Positions 40,813-54,286 of a stretch of 64,000 bases of DNA are shown here, piece by piece. The notes beneath the pieces were generated by a model. It had not been told where the DNA came from and ran no database searches. It saw only the letters and a list, made by a program, of their open reading frames with translations. This DNA comes from Prostheceraeus crozeri (taxonomy: Eukaryota; Platyhelminthes; Polycladida; Euryleptidae). Within the stretch, counting starts at the first letter, position 1; every line of letters starts with the position of its first letter. A program made the translations under genes and the position numbers. The DNA is taken from the NCBI GenBank assembly GCA_907163375.1, contig CAJQUW010007848.1, forward strand, positions 356,001 to 420,000. Reading direction: 5' to 3'.

Positions 40813-42016
40813 GTCAAAAACGCGTTATTTTAAAACTTTGTCTACACCACAGATTTCAAAAGCGCGATTTAGTTTTTTTATTTCCGATTTATTTATCATA
40901 ATATTATATTTTATTTTATAGAGCATATCCAATTGATCAATACAAATTATTGACTGTGCTTTGTACAGCACTTGAGTTGGCTCTTCTCTACGCTGCTGAC
41001 TTCATCCTGCTATGGACCATCTTGACTAAGTAGACTCTATCGCTCTCAAACAGAAATGAAAAATGGTTTCAGTTTCCTTATAGAAATCGGTTGGTAGGAA
41101 TGTATATTTAAAGTCAGGATTTTACAGAGAAGTTCTGGATACTAGTGACAAAAAATCATGGCACATTCGCTTATTATTCGTCGAAAACCCGTGTTTAGAT
41201 ATCGGACACCTAGCAACCGCGATCGAAGCAGCATTGTAAAGAGAAGACACTGACCATCATTCGACGAGGGAAGAAAACATGAAGCCATTCATAAATGCAT
41301 CGACCAGTAATGATAAATTTACGGAAAAGAGTCATCCTTAAAGCCTGATTATTGATTATTACACAATTTGACGCAAAAGAATTTTCCTTTTAAAATCATC
41401 GATATTTAATCAAGGATTATGTAGTGCACAATTAAACAGCTCAATTAAGTCAAAAATAACCAAAGATTTTCATAATGTACGGTATGGTGCAATTCCAAGC
41501 GTATGTCAACATTTCAGTAATTTTCTGAAGTATCTAAGAGCTTATTTTTGATTACACAAGCATCATAATTGACACTTATATTTTCCAGAAATAATTTCAA
41601 TTTACCGCGGAAATCTCACTTGCATCGCAAAAAACTGATTTAATGAATGCTGTAATAAAAACAAAAATTGAAAAATTATCATTTTTAAAACTTGCTCTTT
41701 ATTGTACAAATATATTTCAAATCTATTCAAATATGGTCGATGTTTGCTACCTATTCGAGTTATAAATCGAGCACTCCTTCAAAAACAATGTCACTTTCTT
41801 ATATTTGGTTAAAAAATTGACATGTTGAACTGAACTTGCAAGTATACCGTCGTAACAGAAAAATGAAATTTTTTGTCTCACGACCTTCAGCCGACTATAA
41901 AACGTCCAAAATTTGGGTGCAAAGCCGCAGTAAAACACTGATTCTAATTTTGATGAAATATTTTTTGTCTATCAAATTGCAAAAATGATTGCAACTCAAA
42001 CATGAAGTATATCGGC

Positions 42017-42255
42017 GCTGTGGCCTTGCGATAGAATGTCGCTGTGGCCTTATGGAAGAGTGCTCTCTCTGCGTCCGGCAGACCTGGATTCAAATCTAGG
42101 TCGGGACAAACCAAGGACTTTCAAATAGGCACACTTTGCATTCTTGCTAAACACTCAGCGCGAAAGAATGAGAGTGGGGTAATGGAACTCGGCCACATGG
42201 AAGAGCGGCGTGTTGCCGAATGTGCTTCCGAGCATAAACAAGGAACATTTATGCA
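42017..42255 (+). mobile_element. tRNA-derived SINE, family C
   Basis: The head CTGTGGCCTT occurs twice in tandem (42018 and 42041). A box A-like segment leads, about 35 nt later, to the box B-like GGATTCAAATC, giving a tRNA-sized unit. A body of about 150 bp follows and ends CGAATGTGCTTCCGAGCATA and an ATTTATG tail. The same 3' end recurs at 52033, showing that it is a dispersed family. The duplicated head could mark a nested insertion or a slippage. Confidence 0.65.
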
Positions 42256-42883
42256 TTGATACTTGTACTCCGTGCAAGGTCTGCATGGAAAGGTTAACAG
42301 CCAACAGGACGAGAACATCGACTGCTTCAGCAGACACATTTTCAATAATAAAGCCCTTTATCAAAATTTAAGGCAATAACAAACATATGAAACACATTTT
42401 ACACCTGGAATCCCTTGAGGTATCGAAAACTTTCTTTTACCGATGTCAACACTAACGTGCGCAAAATTCATCGGTTTGGCTAATGTGCAGATTGCGAAAA
42501 ATACCTACTGAGATGCATCGATATTGCGAAGAAACATTAAAATTGCGAGTCAAATATACGCCTATCTCATAATCAAGACAATTCTAGAATAGAGGTGGAT
42601 GCGCTTTGAGAATCCCACAACTTCTTCATTGTCAGATATTGGTGATTGACACGAAAATAATTATTTTGCAAAATATAACTCCTATTTGAACAATACATCA
42701 ACTGACGTCCCACGTACCAAGATGAGACATTCCCTCCCAAAATTTCTCAAGTGTGACGTGTCGATAACAAAAACGAAACCAGAAATTTGAAATGTGAAAT
42801 GAAATAATTTGCAATATTTTGTCTAATCCTTTTCGAAATAACTTCAACAACACGAAAGTAAGAAAGATAACAGAAAATAATAC

Positions 42884-43183
42884 CTTTGTCCGCTCGGTGA
42901 TCATTTGCCATTGCTGCATGAGATCTCGAGGTCTGATAGCACGCTTGTGGATATCCCTGTACTTCTCTCGTTGAGTGCTCACGCTCCGAAACCATCGAGC
43001 GGCCAAAACCTTGGACCACGGCAGACAGCTATGAATGAAGGCAGATTCGCTGATGCGACGCTGGGGCCCTTGAATAGGTGGGCCGGGGCTTTCATGGGCT
43101 CCCATTGAAATACTGGCTACACTGCTTGGAACTCCATACACGGCTTGATCCATTTCACTCATAGGTGATATGACAGAATGTAA
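42884..43183 (-). CDS. NFI-like gene, exon encoding N-terminal half of DNA-binding domain
   Basis: This exon has 300 nt and 100 codons, phase 0 at both ends. The minus-strand acceptor is catttatttcag and the donor follows ACAAAG as gtatta. Residues 1-44 are a poorly conserved leader that includes MSEMDQAVYG, a possible start if the upstream exon is untranslated. Residues 45-85 match the first NFI helix block: SAFIHSCLPWSKVLAARWF corresponds to the FIEALLPHVRAFAYTWF segment of human NFI as I recall it, followed by REKYRDIHKR for RKRKYFKKHEKR. The rest (RPRDLMQQWQMITERTK) has no close counterpart. The family assignment depends mainly on the next exon, but order and spacing agree. This basic helical block contributes to DNA binding in the family. 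The domain is interrupted by a 6.7-kb intron, whereas vertebrate NFI genes encode most of it in one exon. Confidence 0.85.
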
Positions 43184-46100
43184 CTGAAATAAATGAAAAT
43201 GATTAGAGAACATAAAAAAATATTATATATACATGTAGAATAGAAAAGTTCATTATCTCGTCACACTTTATCAACAGTTCCTTGAATTCACGAGAAGAAT
43301 AGTTGTTACCTGTGTATGTCATCAGCTTTGAACCCTAAAAATACATGTTAGTGTACGGTGACATCACTACTCTACAGCTAGTGCCCGCCACGTACCCTTG
43401 GTATCACTTCTTATGACAAAAATTAGATCTTGACTGTTTGTAGATTGAAGAATCTGATACCGCTAGTCGTGTCACATTGAGTACTTTCCGGTCATAAGTC
43501 GCGCCACGTTATGATATTGTGGGAAAAAATATGAATGATTTCGGAGTGACTATGTGAATGATTGTGTAAATGGGATGCGAAAACTGCACATGTGAATGAA
43601 TGTGACTGAAGCTCAGTGCTATCTATCACGCAATTTGCAAATGCAATCTCAAGAACAATCTCAATGCAATATCAATCTGAAAAGAAAGAATAACAATAAG
43701 AGGAGCTTTTAAAATGTAAATTAAGCAGAAATAGCTTTTTTAGATTATTATTTATACACAAAATTAAGCACTTCTTTATTACTTCTTTATCAATTTGAAA
43801 TTTCGCTTATCAAATCAAAGAGAGGTGAAAGATTGACAGAGGCTTTTCACAAGAATGTGTTCATTTTGGAAAGAACCAAAGACGCGGCTCCATTTCTGAA
43901 GCTCTTTAATAACACGCAACACAGCTGAAACGTAGTAATTGCTTTCTGAAATGCTATGGGTTGCAGAATTTTGAGAACAATGTGTAAAAATTTCCAGAAA
44001 GATGGCTTTGTGTATTTATGAATGCGAAATACAATAATGCAGACAATACATTTCCTTAAGAGTCTGAAATGCAGATATACATGGAATAAAACAACATTTT
44101 GCTTTCATGCAGTATGCAGATTTCTTGCTGAGTATGTTCAATCAAGTGACTTTTTCTTCTCTCATTAAGTGCTATAGCGTAATAAATTTGGATTTTATTT
44201 AGGTTAAAATGGGTTGCCCTAGTGATAAAACAACTACGATGATCAATCGCACCCTTTCGACGTCAGAACCATTCATAGATTCTCTTCTCTGGCGTCCTCT
44301 CCTTAACGATAAATCCTGGCAGAATTATATTGACCCCACCCACTTCCAAATTTATACATCTACTGCCTGAATATGAGGTGTCCAACTCCTCACACAATTT
44401 GCAAACGGAGTTCTATTGCTATACCCAAACATAGTATTAATTATCAACCTCGGTTTCTGCAGCATGTTGATAGTCTACTGCGCTTTTCACGTTATGTGCA
44501 TCTAACTCCGCACTCCTACGTCAATTTATTTTTAGTTGTAAGTTTAACAAGATGACTTTGCAATGTTGTTTCACCTTTTCAAGAAATCAGTGCCACAACA
44601 CACTACACAGTATTTCTTTTAATTGCAAAGGAAATTGCAAAATTAACAGAGAGTATTTCAATCCCAACGAGTTGTTATTTCTAATCATTCTACTCTCAGA
44701 AGACCATGTTCAACAGAATTACGATGGTAGGAACACTAGCTTCTCATCCGCCTCCCGACCTCTGAGACCTCATCGGAAATACGCAATTACTCCTGCTGCT
44801 GCCTTACTGCCTGACCATTGGTGGTCAAAAACAGATTCATTTGCTTCTAATCTCTTCTGTCTTGTCTTCTCAATCGTATTATCCTTCACCTATGAGATCC
44901 TTCAACAATGAAACGCGACCTCGTCCGTACACATTCTTCTTCCCATCATTAAAGATGCGAGATAGAAGAAGTTTCTTATCAATCATTGCGCTTTAAAGGT
45001 TCAGTTAAGGGATCACGAGTCATTAATGAAGTTTTTACGATTTCACTGAAATTCCATGACATCTTGTTTGACATACAACACAGAGATTCCTATTTGGAGA
45101 CTTCCCGATTTGAAATGATCATATATTTGAGACGCTATCATGCTTCTATAAAAATTTCAAACTTGAGTAGCTTACAATAAGATTGTCAATCCGCGTCACT
45201 ACAGTGTCGTTTGCTTCCTTGATGTAAATTTATCAGTCCAATATCAGGAACATCAGCTAAAATGTTACATGAAATACAGTTACGAAATAAGTATCTTCTA
45301 ACGCATGGTGCAGCATACTTCGGTCTATTTAGCTGCGTAGTCGACATCGCCACTGAATGCTACTGTGGAAAGCTATCAGAGACTAGGCTACTACTAGCTT
45401 GTTGTATGAAATACTTAACTGCTCACCATGAACAGTGAAAGAAAAAAGTTCATCTTCACTTTTGAGTCGCTTCTGGAATCGATGGAAAATTTGGTGTAGG
45501 TCATCGTGGCAGAAATAATTGAGGGGTTCACGTACAAAATATGAAGAAAATGACTGAGGTACATTTAATGTCTTGACAGCTAAGAAATAATTTCAATAAT
45601 TGTCAAGTGGTGAAATACTGATTGAACATTAGGAACGTCTTCGTAAAAAATTCCAAGGTAAAAAAAATAGATAAGATCCGAAGAAGAAGGCAGCTAGTGC
45701 CGAAGTTGGTGCGGTGTTCGGAGTTCATATAAAATGCTTAGACACTGTCAATGTATTAGAGCTAATCGACTGATTGTCACGTTTAATAGCTACCAAAAAG
45801 CAACTTCGTTTGAAGCAACTTTACAGTAAATGAGTGCGCACCCAAACCAAAGATCTTTGCCAGAAGCACACACGAAGCAAATACACTCAAGTGCTATCAT
45901 GTGAGCTTACAACGCACGAGCAGTGTGAGTTGATTGAAAACCAAGTTCCGCAGGCCTTTTTCCCTGACCAGTACAATCCTGAAACTTTCAAAAGGCGTGT
46001 GAACAGGTTCCTGATGAAGAAATTTTAGTACGAATAAAAGATCTGACACTCTTTCTTTTTTGCATCCGAAGTAAATTCATTTTCTGTTTTTTCATTGAGA

Positions 46101-49100
46101 AACCTAATGTTTATATACTGGCTCTTAGCAGTGCTAGGGGTGTAAACTCAGCAAAAAATCGATTACTATCATTATGCTGATTCGAATTAATATAAAGTTG
46201 AGTGATCTGTTTGAGATCATGAAAATTGTTACCCGGCAAATATACGGACGCTCTAATTGTTAATTGAGCAACTGTTCACAATGCAATTTAGCAGAATAAT
46301 AAATAAGGTTCCTTTTCAACTGATTCCATGCAAATCCTCAGCTCATTACTGTAGCGTCACGCAGTGACTTTTACTGATCAGATTAGAGCAAAGGCAGTTG
46401 GAAATCGGTATTCATGAGGAGATGAAATCAATGATTTTGATCCTATTCATACAAACATAATTCATGAAAGAATCTTACAAGACGAATCTTGATCAATTAT
46501 TATCAGCTGATATCTTAATAAATTATGTTGGGACAAAATATGTCGTTTGTAAATGTCCATGGAAAGCATGGTCCAAACACGCATTTCGTGTCTTAGTGTG
46601 ATTTAATCAAACTTATCATAACGATGATCACTACGGCGCTCATTTCCAAATTATGGTCCTGAAAATATTCCCAAGTCTTGATTAAAGGTTGCCAAGAATT
46701 GGCAGTTTTGCACGGTGTTCATCGCCACAAAAATCATTTTTATATATGCAAGTCAGGTGAGATACTTCTTGTCAAAATTTAGCTAAGAATGAGAAAGTTA
46801 ATGCAATCCAAAAATTATAGCAATTGAACCCTTTTTACTTAATATTATACTATATTTCCGTACACATTGTGGATATGTACATGCAGATACCGTTCATTAT
46901 GCGCATTTGACAAAACAGTGAATCGCCGCATGAGATTCTGATGCCGGACTGTCTTGGTAGAATTCATTTTTTGATATTGCAAAAACATAGTCTTCTGCAA
47001 TCTGTGTTTCATCACATAGTTTTCTTGACATTAGATGAGAAGAGTAGATTCATAAAGAATTGATCACAGAAAATGCGAATTCAGTGTAAATAACAAAATA
47101 AGATCCGTCGTGTAACGCTTGCACGGCTTCTTTGTAGCATGCGAAAACCTTTAAATGAATGGGACATATTTCATTACAGGATCAGTCAATCATCCAATGT
47201 TTATGAAACGGACATCAGAAATTCTCTTCGAACTTTGAAGATGGAGAGCACGCATACTCAAGTGGCAATACAAAAGAACAAGTATACATAAATCTATAGG
47301 GCCTTCGTGGAATCTCTTGAAAACACGTTGAAATGCGAAATATCAATTAATTTAGAATTATGGCATCACAAAAGGTCGATGGGATGTACAGTAGTACAGA
47401 GATAGATGTGAGACGGAATAAGTTAATTAGTCAAAATCTTTAAGCCAAGCATTGAGATTTGCCACAAAATAATGACGACGTCTTGAAATTTTCAATGAGT
47501 CAAACTGGAAATGCGTCAACACGCTTCAATTATCGAGTTTAAGTTTAAGTCATGAAATATGCCGAAGTCATTACGTCAGACTCAGTCATACATTTAACTT
47601 ATGGGATTGCATGAATTCTGCTTTTGTCTGCTCCTTGACAATGGATTCCCTCTCATTCTGAATCTGTTTACAATACTTATCTTTAAATAGCCAAATTGAT
47701 AATTCTGGAGTAGATGTATCAACCTGTAACTTCCGGATTTCAAAACTTGCATAAGAAACATCTCATTTTTGTACTTTTATTTCCTTTGTTTTCCATCAGA
47801 ATTTCATCGGTTTGGATTCTTCAAGATTCAGAATACGATACTCAACATCCACAGAGAAAGGAGCAGCTGATCAATTAATCATGAGAAGTCTTGTTCGTTC
47901 AATAAATATAAATCAACGGTGGCAGCGGAAGTGATACTGGAAGTATTTGGTAATAGAGCATAGATTCAGCACTTGATATTTGTTCCTATTATACTGTTTT
48001 TCTTAAGTTTTCAGAATACAAAGAATTTCAGAATCTCTAGGATGAAATATTACATTAGACTGCAGTAGATGACACTACAACAAAATCAAGTGAATACTTC
48101 AAATACAAGTCAATAAATCCAAAACCAAAAAAGCAGATTGTAATAGTCATTACGAGGGACAATTGGTCAGTGATTATTGATGAAAGATAACCGCAACTGA
48201 ATTACTACGATTACAAAATCTTGTGCACAGGATTCATTATATGCAATAGAATGTCGCTTTTGAGAATTTTGATTCTTTACCGCTGTCATCAAAACGGCAA
48301 AATCTATATCCTACCTCTGGATAAGATTAGTTCTCGCGGATTCTTGTCCAAAAATAACCATTACTTAATGTCATAATTCCCTGATGCAAACAGACAAAAA
48401 ATACCGAATATGCCGAATACAATGAAATCATGTAATAGAGCCTTGACTTTCGTGACGCAAAATTAACCCAGAATGAATAGAAAAAGAATAACGTGCAAGT
48501 CTCTCGACCCACATTTGTCTTGCAAAAAAAAGCTCTTTATTAGCCGTCTCGGTCAGTGAATGCCAAGTCGATTCTCTACGTTGCATCAAGCAAATAGGCC
48601 CTTGAGACCACCATGTATCCAAGTGACGAATCATGATAACGCTTTAGCTTCAAAGAGGGCTCTCATCTCATTTTGCTCTTAATCATAAACATTCAGAAGT
48701 ATAAGCACATGTATACCAGCCTGTTTTAAAATTATCTGACTAAATCTGTGTAAAAAATATAGCAAAAATTGATCAGACATTAAATATTGAATATGCCAAC
48801 ATTGTGATTTATAGAGAAAACAGTTAGTAAATCGAACATTCGTATCCAACTGCCTGCAACGATCTTATATTTGACATAAACAAGACAATCTTGATGGCAT
48901 TTGCTTCAATCGTTTCTTGAACAATTATTTATTCGATTAATTATCTTCACCTACAGGAAATGATGATTGGCGGTTACGAGAGTGATAGCGAATGTTTATG
49001 ATTGCCATCCATCCATCGAATTACGGAAGATCTCAAAAATTTCAGATTTCATCTCAATTTATTTAGACGTCGTTATTCTGTTTCGGTCTTGTGAAACAAT

Positions 49101-52032
49101 TACTGAGTGTCACAATTCGCCGCAAACCGCATTTTACTCCCCTTCACCCCCAATTCACACAAGAATGCTGGAATTGATGGCTTTACGATCAGCACCAGCC
49201 TACGGCTAGTTGGTCCAATTACTTCTTCATCGCAGGGTCTTGGCTTCATGTCAACAGCTTTTCCTTGTCTCATTTCTCGCATCTTTTTGTCATGTCTTAT
49301 ATTTCAGAATGCAATTTCTTACTGTATTTCATTGTAATAGCTGCTTGTACCAGAAGTCCTAAAGCGGCAGCTTTAGAAAAATATCACACATGGTCAAAAA
49401 AATCGTAAAATCGCTTATTTTCCAGGGAATTCTTAGTTACGTGACTCTCGGAGAGAGACACTTTTTATCATACAGATGCGATTAAAAGCAATAATGAAGT
49501 GTATCAGAAAGGAGCTGTTCACACATTCATCGGTTTTCAAAATTATAAATAAGTCTTCAAGCAACTTCATGGTGCATAAGATTGATTTGTGATTGATGAA
49601 GTCTTGATAGCAACTTCCATTTAAAAAGTGATTTAATATTCTTAAAGCTTGCTACGATTGAGCTTGGAACAGGCTGCACAGTACATACAATAGCTGGCTT
49701 TCATCAAAATTTGTCAAGATAAAATGAAAACAAATGTAGTAGCGCCTAGCTGAGTGTAAGCTGTGAGTAGACTTGAGAAACGATGAAATGATAGAAAAAT
49801 GGCTCTTGGATCGTGCTTTCGATTACCACGTTAAGTTCCAATCTCAGCATAATTCACTTCCTACTTCTCTGAGATCAGAAGAGGCTAAGATCGATACAGT
49901 ACACAAAAATGCAGACAGCTATCTATTCAGATAAGATCTGCATATGATTCATACTTTCAAAAGTCAATAAAAGTTCAGACATTGTTCCATCCAAAGAAGA
50001 GACATACCCTCCATATCAGATCAACAGTTAGTTGAGCAGTGTGAAGATGCCCATTAATTTCCTTCCTTAAGCACACTTCCATTTACAAAATCAAATGCAT
50101 GAAGATCAGCAGGATTTGTTTTGAAAATCCAATGTGACAGATTGTCCTTTTCTTGTTGTCTACATACCAGAGCTCTACTCTTTCTGATGCCAAACAAACT
50201 TCACTGTCTCGCCACTCTCATTGCCAGCGTTGGAAGCACTTCTGAAAATTACGTCAGCTAGATCTCACACGAACCGAGGAAATCGTTCCAACACTTTGCA
50301 TGCCATTCTGTCATCCTATGCTACTTGTGAGCAGTTCTTGTTCATCAAAGGTGCAACTAGAACGGCCCGATAACATTCAAACATCTCGCCAGGTAATTGT
50401 CATCGAAGAAGCTCCGAAGGAATGTTCCCAAGCAGTCGAGTTGTGGATGCACTTTCCTCGTGAGAAAGCAACAACAGCTTACGGGGCATCCGAATAGCAA
50501 TTAATGACTTCACTCGCCGATGAGCATTTCCCAATTGAAGGCAGGAGAGACTCTTTATCCCTAAACCGTCTGCGACAATCATCGGAGGAAAAAGTTTGTG
50601 AGAACTTGCACGCCTTCCACTAATCTCCAACCTTTCTCCCGCACCGACGTCCTAACCCAAGGTCAGAGGTGCAGTTGCACTTCTAACAAGCGGTGGATGA
50701 AGGAGAAAGTATCCGATTCATGATATCTCATTTACCATCCCGTCTTTCTCAACCGACTTTACTCCGTTAGCCATCTCGATACAAGCATCGTACGTGTGTG
50801 TCTTCCTGAGGTCAATAATAATGCACCCGGCAGTGCTTCAATAAGTGATCGTCCTGATCACCGGATGCCATTCACTAATGTAACTGTTTGATTACAAGGC
50901 AGATCAACTTCCTTTTTAACGCTTACTATTTCATAATGTTCATTAATTGTAGAGCAGTGCCTCAGTAGAATAACTGCGAGGTAGAGAAATTCTAATTATA
51001 GGAGCTTGGACTAGCAGAATTCAGAATTTACCGCCGAATTTATCAAATAGTTCCGATTAATTGCTGTGTTCGAATAATTTCAGCTAATTAATTGCTATCA
51101 TATTTCTAATAATAGTGAAATTAGTTGATTGAATGCCGCTATCACTCATCATCGTAGGGAAAACATTGCACTACTGTATGTCGTAGCATCTTTGAGGTGC
51201 TGCGAAAAATATCTTATAAAACTTTTGACCTCCAGATTAGGATTCTTGACCACTAGTAGGCCTGTCGGTTGCACATCCTGTTTAGTATCTTATCTTACAA
51301 AACACAATACTTCTATAACAACTCTTAGAACTCTGCTCTATGTTTTGATGTCTGAGAACCTTATGATGTTCCATTCACTTGTTTCGTAGTTGAATCACTA
51401 CAATTACGTTGCATATACTTGATTAAGTCAGTAATTCAATATATCAATATTCGCATCGATTAGGAATACAGCTACATGCACTTCACACTGTCCAAATTGA
51501 TAATAAGCTGCTATGTGACTTGTAAAGTAGACCTGTCATATAAGGATGTGGTATTATTTAGTAATAGCCTAATTCGTTGCAGTGAAATATCAGAGTCGAA
51601 AATTAAAGTCAAGAATTAAACTAATCAAATGATGAGGTTGCAAATAATTGATTGCTTTCATCAAATAATTGCAATTAATTGATTGCTTCCGGTTGCAGAT
51701 CAATTCAGTTGATTACCCAAATCAATTGCAAATGATTCTTGACAACGCCTGAATATGACTTAAAAGTGCCTGAACGTTACTTAAATTTATCAATATTCAC
51801 GTTCAATTAAGAATGCAGCTCCAAATATTTCATGTAAGATGTCCACTCACTGTCGAGTTATCTAAAAACTGATATCTGCATATTATGACAATTATGAAGC
51901 TTAATAGTAGAAAATCAAACATAGAAAATTGCTTTGTCAGTAATAAACTTATGTAGTAAGTGTAATGACACCAATTAATTGCACTCATTTGATTGCTGTC
52001 ATCAAGTGATTGCAATCAGCAATATTAGTGCC

Positions 52033-52080
52033 TAATGTGCTTCCGAGTATAAACAACGTTCATTTATTTATTTATTTATT
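52033..52080 (+). mobile_element. 3' end fragment of SINE family C with ATTT tail
   Basis: AATGTGCTTCCGAGTATAAACAA matches the 3' end of the element at 42017-42255 with few differences. It is followed by an (ATTT)n run at 52061-52080, a typical LINE-mobilised SINE tail. It is 5'-truncated and lies within the second unit of the tandem duplication. Confidence 0.6.
52061..52080. repeat. (ATTT)n microsatellite
   Basis: About five ATTT units form the tail of the SINE fragment immediately upstream. Confidence 0.8.
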
Positions 52081-54286
52081 ACTACCATCACATAATTTCA
52101 ATTAATTGATTGCTTGCTACAGCCATTGCAATTAATTGATTAACTTAATTGGCTTAGATCAGTTCAATTGCAATAATTTTTCATAATCTTTAGCTGTAGC
52201 CGACCGGACTTTCGGCTTTTGACCGGTTCAGCGTCTCCGTGCATTCACAAGCTGCTCACTCATTTCATCAAAAAGGGCAATTGGTTCAACCATGATCTCA
52301 TCCAAACAAACGGAGGAAATATATCACTTTCAGCTCTAGCAGATCTGTCAAATGGTGTCTATCAACGTAGTCTTATCAATACAATTGCGGATACCGCATT
52401 TACTTATTTATCGCATGAACCTGATTACAGTGGCGTTTCATCGAATGATTTCAATATCACTACCAATGGATGAAAATCAGAGAGGTAATGATCGGTGAAA
52501 AATAAGTGTTTTGAGGGTTATTTTGTAGGGTAGAGATTGAGGGTGGAAGTATTTGCATAGACGCTTGCCCTCCATCCGGATGTCACCCGGCCTCTTCATA
52601 AACCGGCCGATTCCATCAATGATGCACCATTCAGTCCAGAGATCCTGGTCCGGGATTGGAGTGGCACAACCGATCTCAGCAGATGTTGCTTTATCCCGTG
52701 ATGTCCCACCGTTAACATTACTAAAATGACCTCTCGCTTTAAGCAAAAACCAGTCAACGCGAAGGAACATCATTCGCACTGCCGATCATCATTGACCTTA
52801 ACGACTGACTAATTCCTTCGACTGTGGTTCTACTAGACGTTTCAACAATTTTCTACAAGCTTTGCCTGAATCAGATCACTGAAACGTCTGCTGAGTTGTT
52901 TTTAAACATTAAATTAATTCTTTCGACTGACCAACGCTCGTTCTCATTCAATTTATGACTCGCGAGGTTTCGGGACTTTCGCCCATTGTCAAGCAAGAAG
53001 AACCAGTGAGTGTTACAAACAGAATGGCACCTATCACACCTAAATGTGTACCAGTCTACTTGTACTTCCTTGACAACGCGCGAATGTTCCTTAAGTTCGA
53101 GCATTGTAAATTGAATGAGAGCGAGTGCTATGAAGCAATAACAAATTGAAATGGCTCTCAGGGAAGGTCTTATACCCCTATCATTCACTGAAACGACTTG
53201 CCGAGCATATATAAACGAAGATGCCATAGAATTCCTTGAGTAAGATTTCTGTACTTTTGTGGAAACTTATTGCCTTGGGCTCACCACTTTCGTTTGCAAG
53301 ATATATGAAAACAAAATTCAAACAGTTCTTACGACCAACAACATATTTCAAACAAAAGATCATTTAATCAACTATCTTGATAATCAATGCGCTAATTTTC
53401 GATGTCTCTGCTTCTCAAATACGCCGATTACAAATTATATGACAAATTACGCGACACAAAATGAGATGATAAAGTTACTATATTTGCTTTCATAACAAGT
53501 TCCATTATCAGTCAATTAATCAAACATCATGGCTGTGAATAAAACATGATAAAAATAAGTTACCTTTTCAATTGCTCAGTCGTGATTCGAGTCAATTAGG
53601 ATTATGGAATAGATTAATGTACTTTCACCAACAGAAAATTTGCATTTTTACAACAATTTCGACATTTGGTGATGCCTTTTGCAATCGAAGTGGTATTTAT
53701 TAACTTCGCGTGATAACTGACGTCCCATGTGCGTATTTTAGTCAGTCATGATCGACCCCGATTGACTGCATAGTTACGAATAAAATTTCAATACGAAGAT
53801 AAACGCATGATCAAAAAGTACTCTATTTCATAACGGCGTGTTCACAATGGATTTAATAAATGCAACTTCCACGTTCCGCTTTCAATTTATATTTAAGTCA
53901 GTAAGCACAAAAAACTACCTATTTTCTTTAGGTAATCGCACAATACTTGTTGAATTGGTCACAACTTTTGTTTTTCTCTTGAATAAGCACTGACTTAAGT
54001 AAGATGTAAAAATTTTCCGAATAAAATAAAATGAAAAATGCAAATGTAACATTCAAATAACTTTGTCAGTTCGGTCTAAATAATCGTTAAAAAATTTACA
54101 CTTTCCGAAAGCATGAACCGATTGTCAGAGAAATCAATTTTTTGTGTCAACTCATTTACTACAACAGTAATTGACATTCAAACTCAAACTCTAAGGGTTA
54201 ATTCCTTTGTCTGTATCACCCAAGGCGAGAAGCCACACCAGCAAGTTAAGGGTTAGGCAACCACATTAGCAAGCAGCTCTTGTCAG

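Larger units (their letters stand above)
36192..42883 (-). other. 6.7-kb intron splitting the NFI DNA-binding domain
   Basis: The donor is gtatta at 42883 and the acceptor is ttctgcag at 36192, phase 0 on both sides. It contains a small perfect hairpin at 40777-40812 and a SINE at 42017-42255. An open frame at 38810-39115 on the minus strand is discussed under findings. Nothing else was recognised. Confidence 0.8.
51435..52125. repeat. Diverged tandem duplication, period about 345 bp
   Basis: TATCAATATTC followed by GAAT(A/G)CAGCT occurs at 51442-51473 and again at 51788-51820. GATTGCT(T/G)TCATCAA occurs at about 51650 and 51991. The offsets are 346 and 341 bp. Both copies end in runs of CAATTAATTGATTGC-type sequence, which also appears at 52106-52150. 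A truncated SINE tail interrupts the second copy. Confidence 0.55.

Noticed and set aside
52219-52779. Adjacent frames of 84 (plus) and 100 (minus) codons
   Set aside because: The translations look protein-like, but I recognise no domain, and there is no ATG-led gene structure or clear splice pair. They may be decayed repeat sequence.
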